Shown here piece after piece: positions 12,714 to 25,842 of a DNA stretch of 64,000 bases. Under the pieces are notes generated by a model. That model had not been told where the DNA came from and did not search any database. It saw only the letters and a list, made by a program, of their open reading frames with translations. How positions within the stretch are numbered: the first letter of the stretch is position 1; each line of letters starts with the position of its first letter. A program made the translations under genes and the position numbers. Origin of the DNA: Dreissena polymorpha (taxonomy: Eukaryota; Mollusca; Bivalvia; Myida; Dreissenidae); NCBI RefSeq assembly GCF_020536995.1, contig NC_068366.1, forward strand, positions 71,886,188-71,950,187, read 5' to 3'.

Positions 12714-12985
12714 ATGTGTTCGCTATGTAAATAATACGTTTAAGTTCAGTTTAAATTATTTATAGATCTAACTGTTTTGTCTTGTAATTATTTTGTCGTC
12801 ATGTAAATATAATGTTTCTCGTTCTATTGTTGATGTACAATATTAAAGCACGTGTTCGCTATGTAAATACTACGTTTAAGTTCAGCTTAAATTATTTATA
12901 GATCTAACTGTTTTGTTATGTAATTGTTTTGTCGTCATGTAAATATTATGTTTCTCGTTCTATTGTTGATGTACAATATTAAAAG
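12714..12985. repeat. Tandem duplication of about 135 bp in the hAT 3' region
   Basis: TGTTCGCTATGTAAATA opens both copies (about 12718 and 12852). Both continue through TTATAGATCTAACTGTTTTG and end with TTGATGTACAATATTAAA. The second copy has only a few substitutions. Confidence 0.9.
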
Positions 12986-14285
12986 TTTAAAAACAGTTTT
13001 CGTCGTTCAATTTTAACAATTTGCGACGGCAATGCTGTGTCAATATTTAGTCACTTCCGGGGAACTTCCTGTAAAAACGAAAGTAGAATTCATGGAGTAA
13101 TGGTACGGTAAACAAAGTTGAATTTTTTCTAACAGATGTTGACCGAATATCCGATTATTCGTTCGGAAGGATGACCGAATATCCGAATACCAACATCGGT
13201 ATTCGTTGCCATCCCTATTTATAAGTCATAATTTATTCCAAGTGTATCTTGAAAATGTCTATGGACCATAAATGGAGGTCCAAACTACTGCCGAATTTAA
13301 TAGGTTACCATAACAGGAATAACATAACACTATCAATGAACGTTTGTGTTTTTAAACTGTGATTATGTACAACGTTTTATAACAGATTCAAACTAGAAAA
13401 TAGCAAACAGACATATTAAGCCAAACAAATTAATAGTGCAATAGCACGACGGACATTAAAACAGATTAAGAATAAAAGGTAACTGCCCTATTATTTGTAA
13501 TAATTAATTCAGGATTTAAATACAAAAACGGCGAAGGTATGACATTTTACTGCGTTTCTATGTCACTGAGTTCATTTTTATAGCTATTATAAAATATAAT
13601 CGGTACGATCTTTAGCTGTTTTCGAATGAATCCGTTTGAAAAAGTAACGACGTGTTTTGCATGATGTAAATTGGCTTTTAGATTCATCCACATTAAATTG
13701 AAAAAAAAGCATTCTTACGGCTTTTCTTTGTTTTTAAGATTCTAACATGTACTGCACTCTGTGTCAACTTGTTTGTTTTATATAATACTATACAAAACAT
13801 ACTTTCGCTTATGAACACTGTCCCGATATTTTGTGTGTAGGTTAATGCGATATTTTATACGCGTACAAAGGTGTGCAAAAATTCACACGAGTCCCTGTGC
13901 ATCTAGTAATATACCAAGAACAAGTATAGTATTGTGTTGTTTGCATTTTGATAGTCGCCATATCGACAACATGTACCATTTTTACACATTGGCCCATGTA
14001 CCCCTACTGTAAGGCGGTGATTTCTAAAAGTATTCTCGTTATTTGTATATTAATTTATTCCAGTAAATGTAAAGTAATTGTGTACATAAAGATTTTCAAT
14101 ATAAAAAGCACGTTTTTCAGCTTATACTAATCTACTGCCATTTGTTTAAAGCTACTTTTGCTTTATCTTTATTGACCCCCCCCCCGTTTCATTTCATTAC
14201 AAAACCCGTTCAATAAATTTGGTAACTTTAGCAATCCACTTGCAGTGTCGGACATAAAGGCCGTACGTTAAGCTAACAATAATCC

Positions 14286-14430
<145 letters not shown>

Positions 14431-14525
14431 TTTGTAAAACCTACCAACCGGGGAAAATCGTATGAATACACACCAACAAACCGGGGAACACCTACCAACC
14501 TGGGAATTCCCCGGTTGGTTTTAGG
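14431..14525. repeat. Left terminal region with ACCAACCGGGGAA motifs
   Basis: CTACCAACCGGGGAAAATCG (14441), CCAACAAACCGGGGAA (14472) and CCTACCAACCTGGGAATTCC (14491) are followed by the inverted form CCCCGGTTGGTTTTAGGCGA (14509). The right terminus at 21979-22034 has the same motif in inverted orientation. Confidence 0.8.
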
Positions 14526-14747
14526 CGAAAATCTCTAATCTACGTGAATGAAATACCAAACTGTCAATTTATATTAGAAATCCAACGCCTTCCCCGATTA
14601 GCGGGTTTGTGGCATGCACAAAATATACACAAATCTTGACCATATTACAATCGAGTGTGTATCCAGGCTTATAACAGTTCCCCGGTTGCGCTGTTTAAAA
14701 ATCATACACTCGGTATTTATATCATTTAGTGAAAGTCAGTTGGAAAA

Positions 14748-14782
14748 ATGGAGTTTCGAGCGAACAAACGCATTAAACTAAG
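14748..14782 (+). CDS. Possible first coding exon of the recombinase gene
   Basis: An ATG opens MEFRANKRIKL and runs into a strong donor (CTAAG then GTAAGT). It would end in phase 2, whereas the exon at 16088 reads in phase 0, so at least one exon between them is missing or unrecognised. A weak candidate begins after the TTTTTCAG near 15758. The assignment is positional only. Confidence 0.35.
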
Positions 14783-16847
14783 GTAAGTTTTTTAATTATG
14801 TTTATAATTTTTAATTACTATTAAAAAGCGCTTTTATGTAAAGGCGTATTTTCTGGTTTGGTTTAGTCTTCAGTGAAATAGGCGTAATTTTGCCTTAAAT
14901 TATATTGTGCCAATATTTATTCCGGGTGATGCTAATTGGTATTTGGGCTTAACATAACACGTACGTCGATGATCATTATATTAACATGTTATGCGAATTT
15001 TAAAAGAATAAAATATTGTTTACCAGTTGTAGTGACTTTGAACTACTTGTCTTTCAAAATCTTCATATACACTATAATTTAGAATTTACACCTGTCAATG
15101 AAACTGGTGCGCATGTGTATTAACCACTGTAGTTTATAAACATCGACTTCATCATAATCACAAAAACGTTATCACGCTTATCCAAGAAGTGTAATATCAT
15201 TAATTTTTATTTTCAGTGTAAGACTTATACGCTGCCAATTACTGTGTATGAAACTCTGAGACATTAAGAAATTTAACTTGCGTGTTACATATGGTCATTG
15301 GTTGATATTTTATCTTAACGACAAAAAAACAATAGCATCTACTCGATATTTTGCTATACGATACATTCTGACATGGGTAAGAAAGGATAGTTCATTTTAC
15401 ACCAACCACCGCACAATACATACAGGATTTACCGTGAACCACAGTCCGTTCACCAGTTCTTTTTTCTTCCAACACATTTGTCCAGAGAAGTACAATACCT
15501 ATCATTTAACCGTGCATACATTTTGTCTTATTAGTATCTGTAAAAAAATATTCCTTGTATACTTTTTTGAACTTTGATAACATGTTTGGAACAACCTGGT
15601 ATATGTTAAGACTTACTACGTCGGTGTATTCAGCCAATCTTTAAACAAGCTTGATACGTTCAAGATAAATAATCAAAGATATGTTAAATTTGAAACCGTT
15701 TTGTTGAAATTGATCATTTAAATGCAACCTTTAAAAATGTTTTATGGGTGTTTTTCAGTTTGTTATTATGTCGACAAAACAAGTTATCAATCTGTTTCAA
15801 ATCTTCCCCAATGACAGTGAACGGCAAAAAATAAAACATGTGATGTAAGATAAGCAAAAGTAAACTATTTTGGACGAAGGTGAATTAAACTTGTATTATA
15901 CCATCGGTTGCAAACATTTACACAAAATTCTCATGTCACTTAGATTTTCTACATCATAATAAAAAGCCACATGAGTGATGATATCAATTGAAAATGCTGC
16001 TACTAAAGAATTGCAATTTCAACTGATACTAAGGAACGTGGATGTATGAATCTTACTCTATTATTGTCTTATTGAATTGTGTTGCAGAGTACCGAAACTA
16101 AAGAACATAGCGACACTGCACACGAGTACAATTCACAAGATGCAGCAGAAAATATGTTGAACAGTGAATCATCGGATATCGATGTACGTAAACTTATAAC
16201 GATTTTGTGATTGCAATACAGTACACAAATTTAAACATTTAATTTAAGATTATATATAGTTCCGATTTTTTTCAAGCTCTAGTATCGAACTGTAATTAAG
16301 ACATGCATTCTGGTAAGTGTTATGTTACACTTACACATTTTTATGGATGTAGTTCACCAACAACAAATTATGATGTTGTGATATTTTCATATTTTTATAT
16401 GATCTCACACACAGGAAAACAACTTTATTTTACAGGATAGTGACAATGACAAAGACTATATTCCGGAAGAAGGCGATGCATCGTCAGATGAGTCGATAGT
16501 TGTCGAACTCATACCAAACATTCAAAGATTTCAAAAGAAGACAGCGTCAACACTACCTCCTGTTGAATCCTTGCAATCTCGTGAACGTGACGAATCATCC
16601 GCAGAGGCACACAAAACCAACATCACCATCGCTTAAACAAATAACAGTGAATACAGACATTACGATAAGAGATTTTATTGCATGTTTTGCGAAAAGGCTC
16701 AAACAAAACTGAAAAAAACATTTGCTTTCGCAGCATAAAGATGGGCAAGATGTGAAAGATCTATTAAATACGGAAAATTCAGCAGAAAATAAAAAAATGT
16801 ATGATAAAATAAGGAACGTTGGGAACCATCTCCATAATGTTTAAGTA

Positions 16848-17792
16848 TTGCGAGATGGCCAAGGACAGCTGTTTGTGTCATACAGACAACGTCACAATCA
16901 ACGCGTAGCTGCAGACGAGTATGGACCTTGTCCTTACTGTTATTGGTATTACCCGAAGAAAATCCTGTGGAGGCACACTCAAAAATGTAAGTTTACAAAT
17001 GCGGCGGGATCAAGAAAACGACTCGCTTTAGAGAGCAGCCTGCTATTACCAAAATCAAAAGAAGGAAGCACTATTTTAAGACGAGTAATCGAGTCCATGA
17101 GAAACGACGAAATAAGTCGCAAAGTCAAAAGTGATAATACAATCCTTGCATTCGGTGAAAAACTCTGTACAAAAAGGGGCCATGATGAAGAGCAACACAA
17201 TTATATTAGACAGAAGTTAAGAGAAGTTGGTAGATTGCTGAAAGACATGCGATCATGTTCAGGCAATGTTGAAAAGTCTTTGGAGAATTTCATGTATCCA
17301 GATGCTTTCAAATTTATTACACAATCTTGCAAAAACGTTGCAGGCTTCGACGGAAACACCAACACTTATGCTACACCATCATTAGCCTTAAAGATTGGCA
17401 AAACGCTTCAGAAATGTCTAAAAATTCTAATTTCGAAAGGAATCGAAACAAACAACCAGGATCTGCAAACAAGGGCTGAGGAGCTTTCCAAACTATTTCA
17501 AATAAATTGGACGGATGACGTGTCTTCCAATGCCTTAAGAACACTTCATGAGGCTAAGCAGAACAGTCAGAAAGAACTGTTGCCATTGGCAAATGATGTC
17601 AAAGTAATGTCTGAATACTTACGACATGAAGCAGAAACACATGCAAATACCTTACAAGAATCAGCAAGTAATTGCGAGAAAAGGCAAGCATGGCATAAAT
17701 TGTCTGAAATCTGCTTGTGTTTAATCGAAACGATAAGGCGATGTGTCAAAAATGACAGTCGAAGAATATTAAAAAAACAAATCGACAAATGA
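16848..17792 (+). CDS. Largest open part of the recombinase-like gene (314 codons)
   Basis: This is the central part of the 16436-18329 exon. It contains the Cys2-His-Cys-like finger CPYC...LWRHTQKC near residues 28-47, then a long mostly helical, Lys/Glu-rich region with no known catalytic motif. Family members have comparable N-terminal halves. The frame begins after a break and ends before the recombinase-like domain, so it is a fragment and not a complete protein. Its first codons (RDGQGQLFV) correspond to a conserved link between the two finger segments. Confidence 0.6.
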   Translation: MRDGQGQLFVSYRQRHNQRVAADEYGPCPYCYWYYPKKILWRHTQKCKFTNAAGSRKRLALESSLLLPKSKEGSTILRRVIESMRNDEISRKVKSDNTILAFGEKLCTKRGHDEEQHNYIRQKLREVGRLLKDMRSCSGNVEKSLENFMYPDAFKFITQSCKNVAGFDGNTNTYATPSLALKIGKTLQKCLKILISKGIETNNQDLQTRAEELSKLFQINWTDDVSSNALRTLHEAKQNSQKELLPLANDVKVMSEYLRHEAETHANTLQESASNCEKRQAWHKLSEICLCLIETIRRCVKNDSRRILKKQIDK

Positions 17793-17866
17793 CGATGGAG
17801 AATTAGATGGATGTTTAACAAAACTGGAAAAAAACCTGTGCCGTTATTTTTACCGTACAGAGATTA

Positions 17867-18193
17867 TTGCAAAACGAGGTCGAAATAGCTGCAGTACTGT
17901 TTCCAAGACAGGTGAAAGAAAATATCGACCTGCTCATACGCAGCAGAAATTCTCTAACAAACTGTTTAAATAGTAAATATCTTTTCCCAACAAAATCTGC
18001 ATCATCGCATATTCGTGGGACAGATGTATTACGTTCAATTGCAATTGACTGTGGAGCTGAACATCCGAAAAGGCTTCGTTCTACAAAGTTAAGGAAACAT
18101 ATTGCCACAATGACTCAGCTTTTTAACTTGTCTGAAAATGAAATAGACATTCTAGCTAAATTTCTTGGTCACGACATTCGGGTACATAGATAA
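17867..18193 (+). CDS. Tyrosine-recombinase-like domain fragment (108 codons)
   Basis: The frame carries RGTDVLRSIAIDCGAEHPKR, LRSTKLRKHIATMTQLFNLS and IDILAKFLGHDIRVHR. The LRKHIAT and LGH elements are placed like the His-x-x-Arg box and following His/Trp of tyrosine recombinases, and the FYRLP just beyond the frame would provide the Tyr. This domain in related proteins is predicted to bind DNA. Whether it was active in this lineage cannot be told. Confidence 0.6.
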   Translation: MQNEVEIAAVLFPRQVKENIDLLIRSRNSLTNCLNSKYLFPTKSASSHIRGTDVLRSIAIDCGAEHPKRLRSTKLRKHIATMTQLFNLSENEIDILAKFLGHDIRVHR

Positions 18194-19282
18194 TTCTACA
18201 GATTACCAGATGGAACCATGCAGGTTGCCAAAGTCAGCAAGCTGCTCATGATGATGGAAAGTGGACAAATTACCAGAAATTCTGTCAATTTGCTAGACGA
18301 TATTGATGTGGACGACGAATGTATTGTAGGTATGTCGCATTTTTAGTGTTAAATTCATACAGTAAACTTAATGTTAATAATGGGCTCATTACCGAACTTG
18401 ATTATCTGAAGTGATAAAAAGAATTACAAACATTTTCTGAAATATACTTGTGTTATGCAAGGTAATTCTTTTTTATCGGAGACGACCAGGTAAGGCGGAA
18501 TTTAAAGTCTACACTCATTTTGTGCTCAGTAAGGTTTACATTGGCTACTTCTAATTTTTCAATTTCAATGCACTAACTGCATATTTTTTTGGTGTGCTTC
18601 GGTTGTTTCCATCATTGTTATATTATAAACTATATATAATTTTTGATCTTGTGATTTACACGAAAGATGAACAATATTCTTCTGAATTATCAGAAAATGA
18701 AAATACTGAAGATCTTGAAACTCTGCTTCCCAGCACCAGTCAACCAAAAATAACAGACAAAGGTATGCATACACATGTGAATGCATTTAAGTTATGTATC
18801 TCCAAGTTTCTTATGTTTCTTAGAACATGATTGGCTTACATGTAATTGTTTGATTCATTAGGCAAAATAATGTTTCCAAATTTGTCGTGTGACATCGATG
18901 TCATTATCAGGTGCCGTAAGTACCTGGACGCTTTTGTCGTAATTTTGCTATGAAAAATTGTACTGAAGTATATATATTTAATATGGATATCTTACACATG
19001 GCAGTTAGCGACGTCATATGGTGTTTTATTATCCATGTACAGAAAAGGGTACTTCAAATACCAGGAGAACAAAACAAGCAGCCAAAAAGCAACGGAGTGA
19101 AGACGAAAACAGGAGCTGTTCACAGACACTTAGATCGTTTTTTGATAATTGGTAAATTACCAGGGAAAAAATCATTACTTGCATGTATTGAAAGTGAGAA
19201 TGACCTTCACAACAGAAGTTGGAAAAATGTCAAAGACTGTTGCATACATTTTATTGAAACAAAAAAGCGACGGGGACTTTAA

Positions 19283-21505
19283 ACTTAAAAAAATATAACA
19301 CATATAATGCACATTTAGGAGAATACGTTAAAGGATGAAGTTGCCACATGTGTTTTGTGTGTTTTCTTGTTCTATATACTCTTTTCGAAAACGATATATG
19401 TGTGCTTATTGTATTTGAATGTTTTATTAATACGGTTCAGTCAAAAACGATATTTGTTCATAATCATATCGCCGAACCAATTAGGATTGGTATATAGTTC
19501 GGCCAAAGAGTGTTTCTTTGTACTTTCAATTACGAGTTTCTACGAGTTACTCACTATACAAGTTATTTTTTACCCCAAACTTGGTGAATATGAATGAATA
19601 TAGCAAACATGATAACAAATCAATCTAGAAGGCTAAACGTTCAGAGAAGGCACAAAAAAATCAGTCGGATAAATGGAAACAAACATTTTGTTCAAGCATA
19701 ACAAACAAACACTTTTAGATATAATAAGATAAATGTAAATAACATAAAAAAACTACTGCTAAACTACTACTACAATGTGAAGAATACAAATGAATATTTT
19801 GTCAATTTTACAAAATTTGTTTTGAATGACAGGTGTCTGACTTGCAGTTGAGTACTTTATAGTTATTTTAAAGTAAAAATTTACCAATATGTAAATTATT
19901 GCGTAAATATCGCAGTAGAATTGATTAAATAGTTGTTAACTATTACAATAATTTCCTACACAGACTTTTGTGCATTTGTTTTGCGTGTAGATATTCACAT
20001 TAACTATCAATTCACATATTTGCTTTGTGTATATAATTGGTATGTTTATTTTCAGAATTGAGTCACACTGTTATAATTTCCCTGTTGGTACATATTATTT
20101 TTAAGTTGGCACCAACAAGGGTCTAACAATTGATTCACATGTGCACTCCCCAGTAAGTATATATACTATAATGTAAATGATGCAAAATAATATTAAACTA
20201 CGTGTTTGATAAGTGTTTGCTTTGGTACATATTTAATTATTAGTGTTTTTATAAAATGATAATGCTGTCAAAGTCAGCGGTGATTATACGTGTATAACAA
20301 CATTAATTATAACTTTTATATTGTTTTCAACAAATAATATATGGTTGACACATCGGCATAAATTTTCAGTGCTTAAAATACACTCTTTCTATCATATTTT
20401 ATGCAAAAATTAGGTACATAAGTTGGTTTACATAAAGGTAGTTTGAACAAAATACGTGAATTCAAATCTTGAAAAAAGGTGTTTGGTTTGCAATGGAAAA
20501 CTAAGCGATTCCAGTGACTATTTTCCTTAAAATATAATCTGTTATTTCGACAGGTAGAATTTAATGTAAGTTCATTATTAACGTTAACCCGTTTTTGGCA
20601 TTCTCTACTCAAACAAGTGCATACATACTGTATATTTTTAATACAGCACATGTGTAATGGTATCACAGTTGTAGAATTGGAATTCATATATTATAACAAT
20701 AAATACTGATCATTATTCAGATTGACCTACCGCCGTAGACTAAGTCACTGGCGCATCAAAATGCATTGTTATCAAGTCGTTTTGCTAGTTTACTAAACTA
20801 TTTTGTTTCTCAGGCCTCGCCACATTCGTTGTGAAACGTTCATGATTGTTTAAAGTTACAGATTTTATTATTTTTGAAAATGCAATAAATGTATTTAAGA
20901 CAATTTAAGTGAAGTGGAAGTTGCCATGCGTGTGAATGAATTTTCTGATGTTTACCTGTTTCAGGGGATTAAATGCATGAGTTATTTTATAATGTCAGAG
21001 TAAGGACAAAGTAAATTTACACTTCTCAATCTACATGCTTATGGGCAGTTCTACTTTTAGGATAAAAAACTTCATAGTACGTGAACATCGTGAATATTTT
21101 TTTCTGATGGAAAAAAGGAATTAAACAAATAAGCCGCCTCCCCCTCTCCTTCATTCGGTTTGACAAATAGCGTGGCCTAAAACAAAAACATTATTTTTTA
21201 GTTTTAAGAACGAATTGTATTCATTTGTTGATTAATTCACCATGGTTGTTATGGTATAATGCAGCACTTGCATGTTTGTAGTCGGCTTATAGCTAATAAA
21301 GTCATAAATGTATTGTTTGATTTGCGTTATGTCTCGTATGCTTATTTTGATGTGAATATTATTTGAGTCAATCAAATGAGGCATTTTTGCAGAACTTAAA
21401 TATTGTTTCATACATATTCTTTTCAATTTTTGTACTAACTTAAATATTATCCATGAACGTGCACGCCATTGTCCTATCAACAACGGTACAATGATAACAC
21501 ACAAT
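19283..21505. other. Non-coding 3' part of the large element
   Basis: AT-rich sequence without recognisable exons, between the last exon of the recombinase-like gene and the subterminal motif array. Short frames have no family resemblance. Confidence 0.45.
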
Positions 21506-21507
21506 TA

Positions 21508-21855
21508 CCCCTGTTGGTAAACGCAAGTTCCCCGTTGGACATTATTGAAGTTCCACAGGGATAGCGCGCTTAAGTTCCTCTCTTGGTTAACACAATTCCC
21601 CTGTTGGCACACATTAAAGTTCCACGGTTGGTACGCACATATTACCCCTGTTGGTATACACCGTTCCCCAGTTGGAACACATTGAAGTGCCACAGTTGGA
21701 ACGCACTAAGTTCCCCTGTTGGTATACACCATTCCCCTGTTGGTACACATTGATGTTCCACAGTTGGTACGCACTTAGTACCCCTGTTGGTATACACCGT
21801 TCCCCAGTTGGTACACATCGCAGTTCCTCATTTGGTACGCACATAATTCCCCGGT
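21508..21855. repeat. Subterminal minisatellite of TTCCCC-x-GTTGGTA motifs
   Basis: About sixteen degenerate copies of a core like TTCCCCTGTTGGTATACACC, spaced about 21 bp, with a higher-order period near 63 bp (alternating TTCCACAGTTGG and CCCCTGTTGG forms). The core is the inverted complement of the ACCAACCGGGGAA motif at the element's ends, so it is probably a multiplied protein-binding site near the right terminus. The frames translated from it are by-products. Confidence 0.85.
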
Positions 21856-22034
21856 GTGCATGTACAATTTTCTTTGATTTATTACCCTATTTATCATAAT
21901 TGTTATGTCAAAATCGTATTTTTGGTTCGAAACTTGTCTGTTTTTTATCACTTTCAGCTTTCTAGAATATGTGGAAATGGTGGTCCCCGGTTGGTAGGTT
22001 TAGAACACATTTCCCCGGTTGGAAGGTTTAACAA

Positions 22035-22354
<320 letters not shown>

Positions 22355-24519
22355 TTATATCAATTATATAATATATTCTTACAAGCTATCTTAACGCTAT
22401 TTAATTAAACAAACAAAGTCGTGAAGGACTTATGCAATAGCTCTAAGGTAATCCGACTGCTTTTTTTTAAAATAACCTTAACATTTGTTAATATACGCTT
22501 TGCTCAGAATGTCAAATTATTTTGTCCTCACCACGGAATCACACTCTTTTTGAAAATTTATAAATTCTGACTATAAAGGTTTCTTATAACTGACCTAAAA
22601 ATACACAATATCAATCGTGCTTAACTCAACATTACACTTGTAATTCACATACAAGTCAACTTATATCACAAACATCAACTTAAAATGTGAACTACGTTTT
22701 TATCATTCATATTTATATTTTGCATACAGCATGTAAGGAAACAACTGATTGAAAACATATTTGAAATGAATTGGCCGAATAAGTCCGCTCATCGCCTAAT
22801 CGGCTTTTAATTGATGTAGCACTCTGTTATCGCGTCATCCGTTTTTGATTAATTAAAAGGAAAAACACAGGTCGCTTGATTATCTCCGAGATTATGTAAA
22901 ATGTTATTGTTAGGTTCGTCTTCATCATATACACAATTCTTTTAAAACGAACAACAACATTTATTTAAATTGGGGATACCAATCATCTACAGTCAATGCA
23001 GGCAGTTGTTAACAGTATATTTTAAAAACCTCGTCTGTTCCTTTTCGAATTTGAAACATTTTCTTTTGCAAACTACCCCGTACTAAATTTTCTGCTACAC
23101 ATACGCATTAAAATAATAGAGATGCAGATGTCATTACACTGCTCGAAGGACCGTAATTGTAAACAATTTAACCTCAATACATTGGAATCAAAATATCACT
23201 TTCTTTTACAATTACCTTGAAAGAATTACGCACTCAATTTTACAATGTACATTTATAGCCCTAAATTAATAAATGTTGATACACCCGTATTCTGTTTTTA
23301 AAGAGTTATCTCGCAAGCGACTACTCTTCGCGAAGAAAACGTGTTTTAGCCTTTCTTATCCTTTATATCTTTAAAATAACTTCTCTAGTTCTTAATATAT
23401 CAATTTATTTAATTTGAAAAATGCTGTTATTCTTACATACTTACTTTGCTTTCAGAATACATTATACAGAACATTACGTTTGAAAATACGTGTATGTCAA
23501 TTTATATGTATGTATATTGTTTATGCTCAAAAGCTAATTGCTGTATAGAACCTCCTATATAGAAAGATTTGATCCGTAGGATGGTCCTTCCTTCCAGAAA
23601 AATTATCCTGCAATTAAATAATAAATATGTTACAGCATTTTTTTTTTCAAAGTGAGAGTAAACTTTAAGCCCACTATAGCCAAATGCAGACGTAATTCTG
23701 TAATAGTAGTACATGGGAATTGAGTTGCATTTAAACCTTTATAACAGTACCGGCGGTATTCCGTACATTCTCATGCATTCCTTTAAAATATAAAAACACA
23801 CGTGATATTTAACCTAGAAAAATACATATATAATTAAAACATGAATATATAAAATAAAGCATGTTAACAGTCCACAAAAAAACACGTTTCCTGTATTTGG
23901 TAAAGTATGTGAACCGTCTACTGAACAAATATAATAGTACATTAAAAAGTAAAAGCCTGTATGCATAATGCCTATCGACGTCTTAAACAATTATGATTAA
24001 TACATGACTGATAAATTCCTTTCACTTCAAAACAATATATACTAATGGATCATTATAGCTTTAATTTTCCTCTATGTATATTAATGTACTTTTAACCACA
24101 TAACCTACACTCCTGGTTAATGAAGACTTAAAACGCCGCCTTGCCTTAAGACTAATGCATTGTTGGAAATTAATTGTCTTCGTTTTAGTACACTTAAACT
24201 ATAAAAAAAAACGGTTAGTAATGAACCCAACACAGACGAAATCTCTTAACAATGTAAATCTGGATTCGAACCTTACGTATGAAATACATAAACGACGTAA
24301 TTTAATTAAACAAAAACTGAATCCTTTTAATGCAAATGCAAACGGAGAATTTAGTGTAGAACAAAATACATGGATCTAAGACAATAAATAGCGATATGAA
24401 TAAACGATATGCAATAAAGAAGTCAAAGAATATCCCGATGAAGGAAAAGCGTCACAAAATTGTGAATTTTTTACAACTGGAAGAGCCTTAGAACATTAAA
24501 AAAGTTCACTTTTGTCCAC

Positions 24520-25732
24520 TAAGCAGAAAAAAATACGACTTTAGATACCTACTGTGCATTATGTTAAACATTAATAGAACATGAAATCATACATTATAAA
24601 GATTTGTATACAGGTAAATTTTGTTAGAAGTCTTTCACTCTGTCATAGTATTATGGATCATTTATTGAATGTTCCAGTTAAACAGATTTGTGTTTCAACT
24701 TTAGCTAGGACTTGTTACCGTTGTAACACATACAACCGTGAGTAACATATACGGGCGCGTAAATTTCGACCATAGAGGAATGATTATATGATGTGGCATA
24801 CCAAACATAACAACTTTGGTCATATTGTTAGTTTGTTCGCTATGCCATACTAAACCAATTGTCCTCAGCATTGCCCAGTTTTAACCCCAAACGTCCGAAT
24901 ATTATACTGCTGGCATTGTGACTGCAGACACACACAACATACAGGTTTATATGCATTCAAAGTGTATTTTATCCATACAAACTATGTGTCGTGGCCAGTT
25001 TTGTCACCAATGGTTTTAATTTCAGATAAACGTTGTAGAAAAACAATATGCCAATAAATCAGTGTATTTATACGAAAAATACTAATGCACAGTTAAAAGT
25101 AAGCGTTATTTAAGGTGGTTATATGTAAAGTGAAAGACCTAGATGCTCTCAAATTTTATATATTCTTAGCAAAGATTGTTATATGGTACATATACCATCG
25201 ATCACCTCACATAATATACACATCGCTTTCTAGTTATCGTCGCATAAATTCGATTTTGTGCAAAGAGTAATAAACAAACATAAGACCAATTTAATGAGTA
25301 AATGTCTTTTGTAGATGCAATAGAGATTCGCAACACGAAACTTTATCTTTAGACTTGCAAAAGTGTTAGCGTTTTTTGTCAGTAAGAAATACTTTTAAAA
25401 CTGTTATCAAAAGACAATTCATAGTAGCAAAGAAAACTAAGAGCGCTATTTAAAATGGAATACACTTTCAACGACGTCTTACGTTCAAACACGGAACACA
25501 TGTAAAGAATGAACAATCGTGTATCTTCCTTAATTAGTTTTATAAACGCACGACTTAATAAATTATAGTATTTATAGGCGAACGCATTTGAAAAACATCC
25601 CTTCAAACAAACGGATATTTCACTAGTGCCAATTTACAAAAAACGTGACATATGTATTTATAATATTTTATCTCAGGATTTTATTACGTTAATTGATTAT
25701 ACACTTTAAGGAACAAACAACGGTCTTCAAAC
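24520..25732. other. No recognised feature
   Basis: AT-rich stretch between copy B and the assembly gap. No gene, RNA gene or element ends seen. Confidence 0.4.
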
Positions 25733-25832
25733 NNNNNNNNNNNNNNNNNNNNNNNNNNNNNNNNNNNNNNNNNNNNNNNNNNNNNNNNNNNNNNNNNNNN
25801 NNNNNNNNNNNNNNNNNNNNNNNNNNNNNNNN
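25733..25832. other. Assembly gap (100 N)
   Basis: Exactly 100 undetermined bases, the conventional size for a gap of unknown length. It lies at the outer edge of the left palindrome arm, next to a CTA microsatellite, so the left boundary of the inverted repeat is not resolved. Confidence 1.
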
Positions 25833-25842
25833 TTTTGCTACT

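Larger units (their letters stand above)
11578..13217 (+). mobile_element. hAT transposon deletion derivative (1640 bp)
   Basis: The ends are inverted: TAGGGATGTCAACGAATA on the left, and the reverse complement of the right end begins TAGGGATGGCAACGAATA. The flanks carry a perfect 8-bp target duplication TTTATAAG (11570-11577 and 13218-13225), the size used by hAT elements. Inside are a BED zinc-finger frame (12325-12570) and a short C-terminal transposase-like tail (12591-12689), but no catalytic core. Subterminal sequence is rich in CGAATATTCGG-type palindromes, probably transposase binding sites. The element lies in copy B, and copy A preserves the empty site near 2660. Confidence 0.93.
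16088..19282 (+). pseudogene. Zinc-finger / tyrosine-recombinase-like / Myb-like gene, broken
   Basis: Exons with good splice sites and compatible phases lie at 16088-16183, 16436-18329, 18667-18762 and 19043-19282. In order they encode: an acidic N terminus (DSDNDKDYIPEEGDASSDES); a finger-like segment RFYCMFCEK; a second finger CPYCYWYYPKKILWRHTQKC; a helical region of about 250 residues; and a domain with RGTDVLRSIA, RLRSTKLRKHIAT, FLGHDIRVHR and FYRLPDG. The last domain resembles the C-terminal fold of tyrosine recombinases (Arg/His-box and a late Tyr). The final exon encodes a SANT/Myb-like tail (VHRHLDRFL...NRSWKNVKD). From memory this layout matches a large family of uncharacterised bivalve and fish proteins, some thought to be Crypton-derived. 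About seven stops or frame changes break this copy, although its splice sites survive. Catalytic residues are not assigned with certainty. Confidence 0.7.

Noticed and set aside
21508-21855. Possible CRISPR or telomere-like array
   Set aside because: Degenerate motif with no unique spacers, better explained as a subterminal motif array of the adjacent element.
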